Positions 52,657-60,316 of a stretch of 64,000 bases of DNA are shown here, in pieces; position 1 is the stretch's first letter, and each line of letters begins with the position of its first letter. The position numbers were made by a program, and so were the translations under genes. Below the pieces are notes generated by a model. It saw only the letters and a program-made list of their open reading frames with translations, did not search any database and was not told the DNA's origin. This DNA comes from Amphiplicatus metriothermophilus (GTDB lineage Bacteria > Pseudomonadota > Alphaproteobacteria > Caulobacterales > Parvularculaceae): positions 62,001 through 126,000 of the forward strand of contig NZ_FZQA01000006.1 of NCBI RefSeq assembly GCF_900199215.1, given 5' to 3'.

Positions 52657-53450
52657 GCAATGAGCGGCCGATCCCCGCCGCGACGATTCTGATTCTGCGC
52701 GACGCGCCGGCGTTTCAGGTGCTGATGGTCGAGCGGCACGCCGACATCAGCTTCGCGGGCGGGGCGCTGGTGTTTCCGGGAGGCCGGATCGACCCCGGCG
52801 ATCGCGATCCGGCGTGGGCGGCGCATCTCGACGGCTGCGAGACCCGGGACCCGGCGATGCGCGCAGGCATGATCGCCGCCGCGCGTGAAACCTTCGAAGA
52901 GACGGGGATCCTGCTCGCGCGCCAGAAAGGACGCGGGCCTGGCGCGCCCCTCGTGGACGGCGCGCGGGCCGCCGCCCTCGATCCCTTGCGACGGGATGTC
53001 GAGCGCGACGACGGGAGGTTTCTGGAAATGATTCGGGCGGAGAGTCTCGCGCTCGCCTGCGACCGGCTCGTCCTCTTCGCGCGCTGGATCGCGCCGCCGG
53101 GACTGCACAAGCGGTTCGACACCCTGTTCTTCGCCGCCGCCCGCCCCGAAGGCCAGGAAGCGCGCGAGGACGGCGACGAGACGACCGAGGCGCTATGGAT
53201 CGAGCCCGAATCCGCGCTCGCCGCGCGCGAGCGCGGGACGCGGCGCATGATCTTTCCCACCGCGCGCAATGTCGAGCTGCTCGCGGTCAGCCGCTCGACG
53301 GCCGAGGCGCTCGACTGGGCGCGCCGCCGGCGCATCGAGCCGGTGCAGCCGAAAGTCGTCGCGCGCGGCGGCGTCGAATATCTGACGATACCGGACGATC
53401 TCGGCTATCCGGTTACGGAAGAACCGCTCGAGACGGCGCTGCGGGGTTAA
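52653..53450 (+). CDS. Nudix hydrolase (NUDT19/RP2-like)
   Basis: 265-residue Nudix protein. The Nudix box is recognisable but stretched: GGALVFPGGRIDPGD, a loop of about 25 residues, then AAARETFEETGILLARQ with the metal-binding REx2EE core. The insertion between the two halves and the later LFARWIAPPGLHKRFDTLFFAA segment match the NUDT19/RP2 type, some of which hydrolyse acyl-CoA or CoA. Its position one gene after fatty-acid oxidation enzymes fits a CoA-ester role, but this is inference. Stops tail to tail with the CPBP gene. Confidence 0.85.
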   Translation: MSNERPIPAATILILRDAPAFQVLMVERHADISFAGGALVFPGGRIDPGDRDPAWAAHLDGCETRDPAMRAGMIAAARETFEETGILLARQKGRGPGAPLVDGARAAALDPLRRDVERDDGRFLEMIRAESLALACDRLVLFARWIAPPGLHKRFDTLFFAAARPEGQEAREDGDETTEALWIEPESALAARERGTRRMIFPTARNVELLAVSRSTAEALDWARRRRIEPVQPKVVARGGVEYLTIPDDLGYPVTEEPLETALRG

Positions 53451-54068
53451 TCAGCCTTTGCCTTGGTCGTTCCCGATGATGGCGCGGCGGGTGACGTCGA
53501 GCGCGACGAAATCGTAAAGAGCGTGCGCGATGATCGGCGCGATAAGATTCTCCGTCAGCCAGAACAGGACGCCGAGATAGCAGCCGACGAGACCGGCGAT
53601 GGCCGCGTAGGCGATCGTGCGCGCGTGCAAGGCCCCGAACAGGATGTTGGGCAGGACGATCGCGAAGACGAGTGGCAGGAAGCCCTCCGCCCAACTTTGC
53701 AGCACGCCGCGAAAGAGAAGCTCTTCGCCGACCCCCGCGCCGACGGCCATCAGCGCGATCCGCGACGGCGTGAAGGCGAAGCCGATGGTGGAGAAGAATT
53801 CGATCTGCGCCCGGCGAAAGGCCTCGACCGCCGGAATCCGAGAGCGCATGAACCACTGCAGAAGGCCGAGCAGGGGGATCGTGGCGGCGACGCCGATCGC
53901 CGCGTCCCGCCAGCGCCATTGGAATTGAGGGCCAAGCGGCGTGTCGAGCAGCAGGCTCAGCACGACGGCGGCCAGCGCCGTCGCGCCCATGCCGGCGAGA
54001 ACGATCGCGAAGACGCGGTTCTCGCCGGCCGCGCCCCTGCTTTCGAGCTTTCTGAGCGGCCCCTCCAT
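53451..54068 (-). CDS. CPBP family intramembrane glutamic endopeptidase
   Basis: 205-residue membrane protein with about six spans. The three ABI/CPBP motifs are intact: GVGEELLFRGVLQSWAE (EExxxR), PNILFGALHARTIAYA (FxxxH) and LIAPIIAHALYDFVALD (HxxxD/N). Relatives include Rce1-type prenyl-protein proteases and bacteriocin self-immunity proteins. No bacteriocin or CAAX substrate gene is visible nearby. It follows the DUF853 ATPase gene by nine bases on the same strand. Confidence 0.88.
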   Translation of the reverse strand: MEGPLRKLESRGAAGENRVFAIVLAGMGATALAAVVLSLLLDTPLGPQFQWRWRDAAIGVAATIPLLGLLQWFMRSRIPAVEAFRRAQIEFFSTIGFAFTPSRIALMAVGAGVGEELLFRGVLQSWAEGFLPLVFAIVLPNILFGALHARTIAYAAIAGLVGCYLGVLFWLTENLIAPIIAHALYDFVALDVTRRAIIGNDQGKG

Positions 54069-54077
54069 CGCCGCGTC

Positions 54078-55547
54078 CTATCGCGACCCGCGGCGCATGC
54101 CGCCCAGCACGCCGCGCAGGATCGCTCGTCCGAGTCCGGAGGAAAGAGAGCGCAGGAACGATTTGGCGGCCGCTTCGGCGTATGTCTGGCGCGAGGAGCG
54201 CCGTGAACGCGGCTGTTTTGCGCGTCCGCTCCCGGGCGATTTCGCCTCCTCCCGGGCGCGCTTTTCGGCGCTCGCCTTCAACACTTCGTATGCGGACTCC
54301 CTGTCGACGGCCTCGGCGTAGCGCGCGCGCATGGGCGAGGCGGCGATCGCTTCGGCCCGCTCGGCCTCGCTAATCGTCCCGATGCGCGAGGCGGGCGGGC
54401 GAATGAGCGCGCGCTCGACCCTGGAGGGCGCGCCCTTCGCTTCGAGGGTCGAGACCAAGGCCTCGCCGACGCCGAGCTCGGTCAGGACGTCGGCGGCGCG
54501 AAAGGCCGGATTGGGCCGGAACGTCTCGGCGGCGGCCTTGACGACCCGCTGCTCTCGCGGCGTATAGGCGCGCAGCGCGTGCACGATGCGATTGCCGAGC
54601 TGGCTTGAAACGCTGTCCGGCACGTCCAGCGGATTCTGGGTGACGAAAAAGACGCCCACGCCCTTCGAGCGGATGAGGCGAACGACCTGTTCGATCTTCT
54701 CGATCAGCGCCCTGGGCGCCGCGTCGAACAGAAGATGCGCCTCGTCGAAGAAGAAGACGAGCTTCGGCCGGTCGAGATCGCCCGCCTCCGGCAGCTCCTC
54801 GAAAAGCTCCGACAGCAGCCATAGAAGGAAGGTGGCGTAGAGCTTCGGCGCCTGCATCAGCCGGTCGGCGGCGAGGATGTTGACGACGCCGGCCCCGCTT
54901 GCGTCGACGCGCATGAAGTCCGCCAGATCAAGGGCCGGCTCGCCGAAGAATCGATCCGCGCCCTGTTCTTCCAGCGCCAGAAGACGGCGCTGGATGGCGC
55001 CGATGGTCGCTCTGGCCACATGGCCGTAGCGGGTCGCAAGCTCGCGCGCGCGCTCGCCGATCTCGACGAGCAGCGCGCGCAGATCTTTAAGGTCGAGCAG
55101 CAGCAGCCCCTCGTCGTCGGCGTAGCGGAAGGCGAGGGCGAGCGCGCCCTCCTGCGTTTCGTTGAGCTGCAAGAGGCGCGCGAGCAGCAGCGGTCCCATT
55201 TCCGAAACAGTCGCGCGAATCGGCGCGCCCTGCTCTGCGAACAGATCCCAGAAGCAGACCGGGAAGCCGCGCGCCTCGTAAGGCTCGAGGCCGATGGTCC
55301 GCGCTCGCGCAATGAGCTTGTCGCCCAGCGTTCCAGGACGAAGCAGTCCCGCCAGGTCGCCCTTCACGTCGGCGGTGAAGACGGGAACGCCGGCGGCTGA
55401 AAACCCTTCCGCCAGGATCTGCAGGCTCACCGTCTTGCCGGTTCCCGTTGCCCCGGCGATCAGGCCGTGGCGATTCGCATATTTGAGAGAAAGGAAGACC
55501 GGGCGTTCGCCCTTGCCGATAAAGATCCGGGATTCGCTCGACACCAT
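54078..55547 (-). CDS. HerA-like helicase/ATPase, DUF853 (YjgR family)
   Basis: 489-residue RecA-like ATPase. Walker [19 protein letters not shown] near residue 33, Walker [15 protein letters not shown], then the arginine-finger region [35 protein letters not shown]. This is the DUF853 group related to HerA/VirB4 ATPases; the bacterial role is unknown. The C-terminal 80 residues are Arg/Lys/Ser-rich, then end in [25 protein letters not shown], a small amphipathic stretch typical of the family. Starts at ATG 55547. Confidence 0.9.
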   Translation of the reverse strand: MVSSESRIFIGKGERPVFLSLKYANRHGLIAGATGTGKTVSLQILAEGFSAAGVPVFTADVKGDLAGLLRPGTLGDKLIARARTIGLEPYEARGFPVCFWDLFAEQGAPIRATVSEMGPLLLARLLQLNETQEGALALAFRYADDEGLLLLDLKDLRALLVEIGERARELATRYGHVARATIGAIQRRLLALEEQGADRFFGEPALDLADFMRVDASGAGVVNILAADRLMQAPKLYATFLLWLLSELFEELPEAGDLDRPKLVFFFDEAHLLFDAAPRALIEKIEQVVRLIRSKGVGVFFVTQNPLDVPDSVSSQLGNRIVHALRAYTPREQRVVKAAAETFRPNPAFRAADVLTELGVGEALVSTLEAKGAPSRVERALIRPPASRIGTISEAERAEAIAASPMRARYAEAVDRESAYEVLKASAEKRAREEAKSPGSGRAKQPRSRRSSRQTYAEAAAKSFLRSLSSGLGRAILRGVLGGMRRGSR

Positions 55548-55673
55548 GGCCTCATCTGCCGCTTACAGCGCCGTGTAAGCGGGCCTGTCGCCGGGGGCAA
55601 GGGCCGAATTATCCAGAATTTTCAAGGGGCAAACGCCGAACATGAGCAAAAATCAAGTAAAAGGACGTTTACT

Positions 55674-55699
55674 GGGAATGATAAAATTCGTAAATTCCC
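55674..55699. promoter_or_regulatory. AT-rich dyad upstream of the acidic membrane-protein gene
   Basis: GGGAAT and ATTCCC (55674-55679 and 55694-55699) form perfect six-base arms around a 14-base AT-rich centre, within a markedly A/T-rich patch (about 55610-55700) in otherwise GC-rich DNA. It lies 78 bases before the start codon at 55777. A regulator-binding site or promoter is plausible; no bound protein is known. Confidence 0.3.
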
Positions 55700-55776
55700 G
55701 CGATGATCAGCCGTCGTCGCGTAACGGGCGCGGCGGCGCTCATCTGCAACGGGGACATCGGAAAGGGACGGGGTGC

Positions 55777-56160
55777 ATGCTTAGAATCTTGCTTATCATC
55801 GTGGTCGCGCTGGCGGTCGTGTACGGCCTGATGCGGCTTACGGGCGGCGACGGCGCCGAGAAGGCCGGGGAGGCCGCTTCGGACGCGACGGAAGCGGCGG
55901 GCGAAGCGATGGAGGACGTCGGCGATGCGCTGTCTGAATCCTCCGAGGACGTCGGCGCGGCCGTGACGGAAGCGGCGGAATCGGCCGACGAGACCATGAC
56001 CGAAATGGGTGAAGCCGCCGAAGAGGCTGTCGGCGCCATGGGCGAAGCCGCGGAAGAAGCGGCGGCGGAAGCCGATGCGGCGGCGGAAGAAGTCGAGGCC
56101 GAGGTCGAAGAGGCGGCGGAAGAGCCGACCGAGGAAGATCCGAGCAATCCGAACGGCTAG
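55777..56160 (+). CDS. Single-span membrane protein with long acidic Ala/Glu repeat
   Basis: 127 residues. The N-terminal span MLRILLIIVVALAVVYGLM is followed by about 100 residues made almost only of Ala, Glu, Asp, Gly and a few Met/Thr/Ser. They are arranged in loose 7-11 residue units (AGEAASDATEAAGEAMEDVG, then AEEAVGAMGEAAEEAAAE), ending in EEPTEEDPSNPNG. The periodicity suggests one long amphipathic, strongly acidic helix on one side of the membrane. No known family assigned; resemblance to apolipoprotein- or LEA-like helical repeats is only in composition. Start at ATG 55777 with AAAGGGACGGGG in front; an upstream ATG at 55642 is less likely. Confidence 0.68.
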   Translation: MLRILLIIVVALAVVYGLMRLTGGDGAEKAGEAASDATEAAGEAMEDVGDALSESSEDVGAAVTEAAESADETMTEMGEAAEEAVGAMGEAAEEAAAEADAAAEEVEAEVEEAAEEPTEEDPSNPNG

Positions 56161-56205
56161 GCGTCGGATCGTTCGGCCGCCGCTCCGGCGGGTTGAAATG
56201 ACGAG

Positions 56206-56236
56206 CGCCGCCCCTCCCTGGGGGCGGCGTTTCTTT
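56206..56236 (+). terminator. Strong rho-independent terminator
   Basis: Perfect nine-base stem CGCCGCCCC / GGGGCGGCG (56206-56214 and 56221-56229), loop TCCCTG, followed by TTTCTTT. It ends the transcript of the acidic membrane protein and insulates the mannan locus. Confidence 0.88.
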
Positions 56237-56402
56237 ACGCCTGTCGGGTTGGGCCGGTTCGTCCGCACCCGGATCGCAAACCGCGAGGACGAAAATGGCC
56301 GCCGAGGGGTTTGGCTTGCGCGCCCCGTCGCGGCGCGACCGCGCGCAGGGCTTGACCTTCCCTGCGACTTACGGTCGGGTCATACGTTCAGCAGGCTGGC
56401 GT

Positions 56403-57662
56403 ATGGACGTGGACGCAGAAAACAAAAAGAATCACGGGGTCCGATCCGGCGTTTCCGGAGAGAATGGGAAGAGACGTCGCTTGGGCGGGCCGGGTTCGTT
56501 CTCGGGCACGAATCTGGAACTGGCCGGCGGACACAACCAGCGCGTCACCCTTCAGGCGATTCGCATAAACAGTCCCATCACCCGCGTCGATCTCGCCGAG
56601 ATGACGGGTCTGACCTCGCCGGCGATCGCCAACATCACCAAAAAGCTGCTCGCCGCCGGCCTGATCGAAGAAGTAGGGCGCGTGCGCGGCGGGCGAGGTC
56701 AGCCGGCGAAAATGCTCGCGATCAACCCGGACGGCTGCTTTTCCATCGGCGTCAATATCGACCGCGACCATATCACCATGGTGGCGCTCGATCTCCTTGG
56801 CCGGGTGCGGGCGCGCGCCGAGCGCGAGGCGGATTTCGCGCTTCCCGCTGCTGTCGCCAGGTTTTTTCGGCAGGAGACGAAGCGCTTTTTCGAGAAGGAA
56901 GGCGTGCCGCGCGACAAGGTGATCGGGATCGGGGTGGCGGCCCCTGACGATCTCGGCAAGGTTGAGCTGCCGCTGCGTCCGGCCAGTTACGGCGCATGGA
57001 ATGATGTCGACGTCGCAGCGCTCTTTGCGAAAATTCTTCCGCTTCCGGTTTATGTGGAGAATGACGCGACGGCTGCGGCCATCGGCGAAATGCAGTTCGG
57101 CGGCGGGCTGCAGCGGTCGAGCTTTTTCTACATTCTCGTATCCTGGGGGCTGGGGGGCGGCCTCGTGCTGGACGGCGCCTATTTCAGGGGCGCGACCGGG
57201 CGCAGCGGCGAGATAGGCTTCCTGCCGCTGCAAGGCGTTAAAACCGGCGGCCAGCTTCAGGACGTCGTGTCGCTCTCCGCGCTCCATCAGCACTTGGCCG
57301 CCAGCGGCGTCGAGGCCGCCTCGCTCAAGGATCTCGACGAGTCCGAACCGCGCATTCAGCGCGCGCTCGACGCGTGGACGAAGCTCGCCGCCAGGCAGCT
57401 TGAAGGGCCGCTCGTCGCCATCAACTGCCTCGTCAACCCTGACGCGATCCTGATCGGAGGGCGGCTTCCTCATTCAGCGGCGAGGGCGTTGACCCAGCAG
57501 CTTAACGCCGCGATCGCCCGCCGCGCGGGGGAGATTCCCGCCGTCTGCCCGGTCGAGCTTGCAGCGATCGCGGAGGACGCGCCGGCGGTGGGCGCGGCGA
57601 TTCTGCCTTTCAGCGATCTCCTGTTCCCCACCCGCGCCGCGCTCCTTAAAACGACCGTCTAG
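56403..57662 (+). CDS. ROK-family transcriptional repressor (NagC/XylR type)
   Basis: 419 residues. Residues about 59-100 are a winged HTH (ITRVDLAEMTGLTSPAIANI, then LIEEVGRVRGGRGQPAK). The rest is a ROK sugar-binding domain with VYVENDATAAAIGEMQFGGG and ILVSWGLGGGLVLDG. The zinc-binding Cys cluster found in ROK kinases is absent (the equivalent stretch reads GEIGFLPLQGVKTGGQ), so it is a sensor, not an obvious kinase. Such repressors release DNA on binding a sugar or sugar phosphate. Position at the head of the mannan genes suggests control of that operon. Start taken at ATG 56403; weaker upstream starts exist. Confidence 0.87.
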   Translation: MDVDAENKKNHGVRSGVSGENGKRRRLGGPGSFSGTNLELAGGHNQRVTLQAIRINSPITRVDLAEMTGLTSPAIANITKKLLAAGLIEEVGRVRGGRGQPAKMLAINPDGCFSIGVNIDRDHITMVALDLLGRVRARAEREADFALPAAVARFFRQETKRFFEKEGVPRDKVIGIGVAAPDDLGKVELPLRPASYGAWNDVDVAALFAKILPLPVYVENDATAAAIGEMQFGGGLQRSSFFYILVSWGLGGGLVLDGAYFRGATGRSGEIGFLPLQGVKTGGQLQDVVSLSALHQHLAASGVEAASLKDLDESEPRIQRALDAWTKLAARQLEGPLVAINCLVNPDAILIGGRLPHSAARALTQQLNAAIARRAGEIPAVCPVELAAIAEDAPAVGAAILPFSDLLFPTRAALLKTTV

Positions 57663-57702
57663 CAGGCGGGAGGGGACGGGTAGGCGGATGGCGAGCAATG
57701 GC

Positions 57703-57734
57703 CAATAGAATATCTTTTTTATTTTTTGTTATTG
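57703..57734. promoter_or_regulatory. AT-rich dyad between the two ROK genes, operator/promoter candidate
   Basis: CAATA and TATTG (57703-57707 and 57730-57734) flank a 22-base A/T-only-like core (GAATATC followed by T-rich sequence). It is the most A/T-rich stretch of the whole region. It sits 215 bases before the kinase start and 41 bases after the repressor stop. NagC-type ROK repressors use A/T-rich palindromes, so this is the best candidate for the operator and promoter of the mannan operon; not proven. Confidence 0.4.
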
Positions 57735-57949
57735 CCACCGCTGTGTGCTTTGGCGAAACTGTCGCGGCGCGGGAGGCGCGCCATGACGCAGCAAGACTGG
57801 CGGACGGGTGAAGAGGCGGCGCGGAACCGGAACGAGCGCAGGGGAACAAGGGCGGTTTGCTCGCCTAAAGGGAGACAGGCGTTCGGCGGCGCGTTGCGCG
57901 CGCGCGCGTCGGCGGGCCTCGTCGTATGTACACAAGACACGGATTGCGG

Positions 57950-58894
57950 ATGCAGATCGGGGTTGATTTCGGGGGAACGAAGATCGAGGTCGCCGCGCTC
58001 GATGCGGACGGGCGGTTTCTGGCGCGCGAGCGCGAACCGAATCCGGGAGATTACGAGGAGGCGATCGCCGCGATCCGCCGGCTTGTCGCGCGTATCGAGC
58101 GCGAGACCGGCCGGACGGGTCTGATCGGCGTCGGCGCGCCAGGGTCGATTTCGCTCCGTTCGAAAACCATGCGCAACGCCAACGCCGTGTGGCTCAACGG
58201 CCGGCGGTTTCGCGAGGATCTTTCCGCCGCGCTCGGCCGCGAAATCCGCCTCGCCAACGATGCGAACTGTCTGGCTTTATCGGAAGCCACTGACGGCGCC
58301 ACGATGGGCGCGAAGGTCGCCTTCGCGGTGATTCTCGGTACAGGCTGCGGCGGCGGGCTCACCGTGGACGGCAGACTCATCGAGGGCGCCAATCATATCG
58401 CCGGCGAGTGGGGACACATGCCGCTTCCCTGGCCGGGCGAAGATGAACTGCCGGGCTCCACGTGCTGGTGCGGCAAGCAGGGCTGCCTTGAGACCTGGAT
58501 ATCCGGCGTGGGCTTCGCTCGCGATTACGAGAGTGCGACAGGCAGGGCGCTGAAGGCCGAGGAAATCGTCGCAGCGGCCCGCAGCGGGGATGACGCGGCC
58601 GCCGCCGCGCTCGACCGTTACATCGATCGCCTCGGCCGCGCGCTCGCGGTTCTGTGCAACATCCTCGATCCCGACGTGATCGTTTTCGGCGGCGGCATGT
58701 CGAACGTCGAGGAGATCTACGAGCGCACGCCCGAAGCGATTGCACGCTATGTTTTTTCCGACGCGTTGAGGACGCGGCTCGTTCCCGCGAAGTGGGGCGA
58801 TTCGTCGGGCGTGCGCGGGGCGGCGCGGCTATGGCCGGCGCCGCGCCCTGTCGAAGCGGCCGCGCGCAGGCCGGCGGCGCAGGAGTGGCGATGA
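57950..58894 (+). CDS. ROK-family sugar kinase (fructokinase/mannokinase type)
   Basis: 314-residue ROK kinase. Phosphate-binding IGVDFGGTKIEVAALD at the N-terminus, catalytic Asp104 in LANDANCLALSE, ATP-binding VILGTGCGGGLTVDG, and the structural zinc site His156 (GEWGHMP), Cys172, Cys174 and Cys179 (CWCGKQGCLETW). Closest in layout to Mak-type fructo/mannokinases and N-acetylglucosamine kinases. In a mannan operon it probably phosphorylates mannose or glucose released by GH130 or by side enzymes. Start at ATG 57950; ATG 57926 adds eight residues. Stop overlaps the GH5 start (ATGA). Confidence 0.9.
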   Translation: MQIGVDFGGTKIEVAALDADGRFLAREREPNPGDYEEAIAAIRRLVARIERETGRTGLIGVGAPGSISLRSKTMRNANAVWLNGRRFREDLSAALGREIRLANDANCLALSEATDGATMGAKVAFAVILGTGCGGGLTVDGRLIEGANHIAGEWGHMPLPWPGEDELPGSTCWCGKQGCLETWISGVGFARDYESATGRALKAEEIVAAARSGDDAAAAALDRYIDRLGRALAVLCNILDPDVIVFGGGMSNVEEIYERTPEAIARYVFSDALRTRLVPAKWGDSSGVRGAARLWPAPRPVEAAARRPAAQEWR

Positions 58895-60264
58895 GCTTGG
58901 GCGACCTGAAGCGCATGGCCGGGCGGAGTCTGCTGGCGATCGCCGGCGCGCTGTGCTGCGCCGTCGCCGCGACGGCCGAAGAAGCGGAGCGCCCGCCCGC
59001 CGGCTTCGTCGCGGTCGAGGGGACGCAGTTCGTCGTGGACGGCGAGCCTTACCGCTTCGCCGGCGTCAATCTGTGGTATGCGGCCTATCTTGGCGCGCCG
59101 GCGGATTATGGCGACCGGGAGCGGCTCAAGAGCGAGCTCGACCGACTGCGGGCGTTAGGCGCGACCAACCTGCGTATTCTCGGCGCTTCGGAAAAGTCCC
59201 CCTTCAAACGATCGCTGTCGGAAACGTTCCGCGACCGGAGCGAGGCCTGTAACGAAACCCTGCTGCAGGGGCTCGATTACGCTCTTGCCGAGATGGAAAA
59301 GCGCGGCATGCGCGCCGTCGTCTTTCTCAACAATTTCTGGGAGTGGTCGGGGGGGATGGGGACCTACCTCTACTGGACGAACGGCGGAACCTTCGTCGAT
59401 CTCGGCGATCCGGCGCATCCCTGGTCGGCCTTTCCGAACTTCACGGCGCAATTCTATGAAAGCGCGGCGGCAAACGCTCTTTACCGGGATTATATCCGGG
59501 CCGTGGTGACGCGCACCAACACGGTGACGGGCCGGCGTTATGTAGATGATCCGACGATCATGGCCTGGCAGCTCGCCAATGAGCCGCGTCCGGCGTTCGA
59601 GGCGCGCGACGGGGACCCCCGCATGGCGGCGTTCCATGACTGGGTTCGGTTGACGGCGGCCTACATAAAATCGCTCGATCCCAACCATCTCGTTTCGACC
59701 GGCAATGAAGGCCTGATGGGCTGCAACGAAAGCGAGCATTGTTTTCTCGGCGCGCATGCGCCGCCTGAGATCGACTATCTCACCTTCCATATCTGGCCTC
59801 GCAACTGGAGCTGGTACGATCCTGCGGACCCGGAAGGAACCTTCGAGCGGACCATCGAGCGCACGAAGGACTATATGCGCCGTCACGTCGATTACGCCCG
59901 CCGGCTGGGAAAACCGGTCGTGCTCGAAGAGTTCGGCCTCGACCGCGACGGCGAAGCGCTTGCGCCGGGAACGCCGACGACCTATCGCGACGCCTATCTG
60001 CGGACCGTTTTTGAAGCCGTGGAAGCCGACGCGCGCGCCGGCGGGCCGTTCGCCGGAACCAACGTCTGGTCCTGGGGCGGGGCCGGGCGCGCCGAGCATG
60101 ACGACTTCGAATGGCGCGTCGGCGACACGCAGTTCACCGGCGACCCGCCGCAGGAGCCGCAGGGGCGCAATTCGATCTTCGACGTCGACGAGTCGACGCT
60201 CGCGCTGATAAAGGCGCATGCGGAACGATTGAGCGCGAAAGAAAAGGGCCGTTCCGCGCAATAG
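58891..60264 (+). CDS. GH5 endo-beta-1,4-mannanase, secreted
   Basis: 457 residues with a Sec signal peptide (cleavage after AATAEEA, near residue 30). The GH5 (subfamily 7-like) barrel is evident: YRFAGVNLWYAAYLGAP, LRALGATNLRILG, RAVVFLNNFWEWSGGMGTYLYW. Acid/base Glu231 is in MAWQLANEPRP, the His/Trp segment is FHIWPRNWSWYD, and the nucleophile is Glu347 in VVLEEFGLDRDG. This pattern is that of bacterial and plant/fungal endomannanases. It should cut mannan or glucomannan in the periplasm or outside. ATGA overlap with the kinase gene. Confidence 0.92.
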   Translation: MSLGDLKRMAGRSLLAIAGALCCAVAATAEEAERPPAGFVAVEGTQFVVDGEPYRFAGVNLWYAAYLGAPADYGDRERLKSELDRLRALGATNLRILGASEKSPFKRSLSETFRDRSEACNETLLQGLDYALAEMEKRGMRAVVFLNNFWEWSGGMGTYLYWTNGGTFVDLGDPAHPWSAFPNFTAQFYESAAANALYRDYIRAVVTRTNTVTGRRYVDDPTIMAWQLANEPRPAFEARDGDPRMAAFHDWVRLTAAYIKSLDPNHLVSTGNEGLMGCNESEHCFLGAHAPPEIDYLTFHIWPRNWSWYDPADPEGTFERTIERTKDYMRRHVDYARRLGKPVVLEEFGLDRDGEALAPGTPTTYRDAYLRTVFEAVEADARAGGPFAGTNVWSWGGAGRAEHDDFEWRVGDTQFTGDPPQEPQGRNSIFDVDESTLALIKAHAERLSAKEKGRSAQ

Positions 60265-60316
60265 AAACCATGACGGCGCCGCGTAAAGCGCCGCGGAAAG
60301 GGAAGGGAACCTGCTC

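Noticed and set aside
53451-54068. CPBP protease as part of a bacteriocin immunity system
   Set aside because: No leader peptide, ABC exporter or small peptide gene is nearby; context is a HerA-like ATPase and a Nudix hydrolase.
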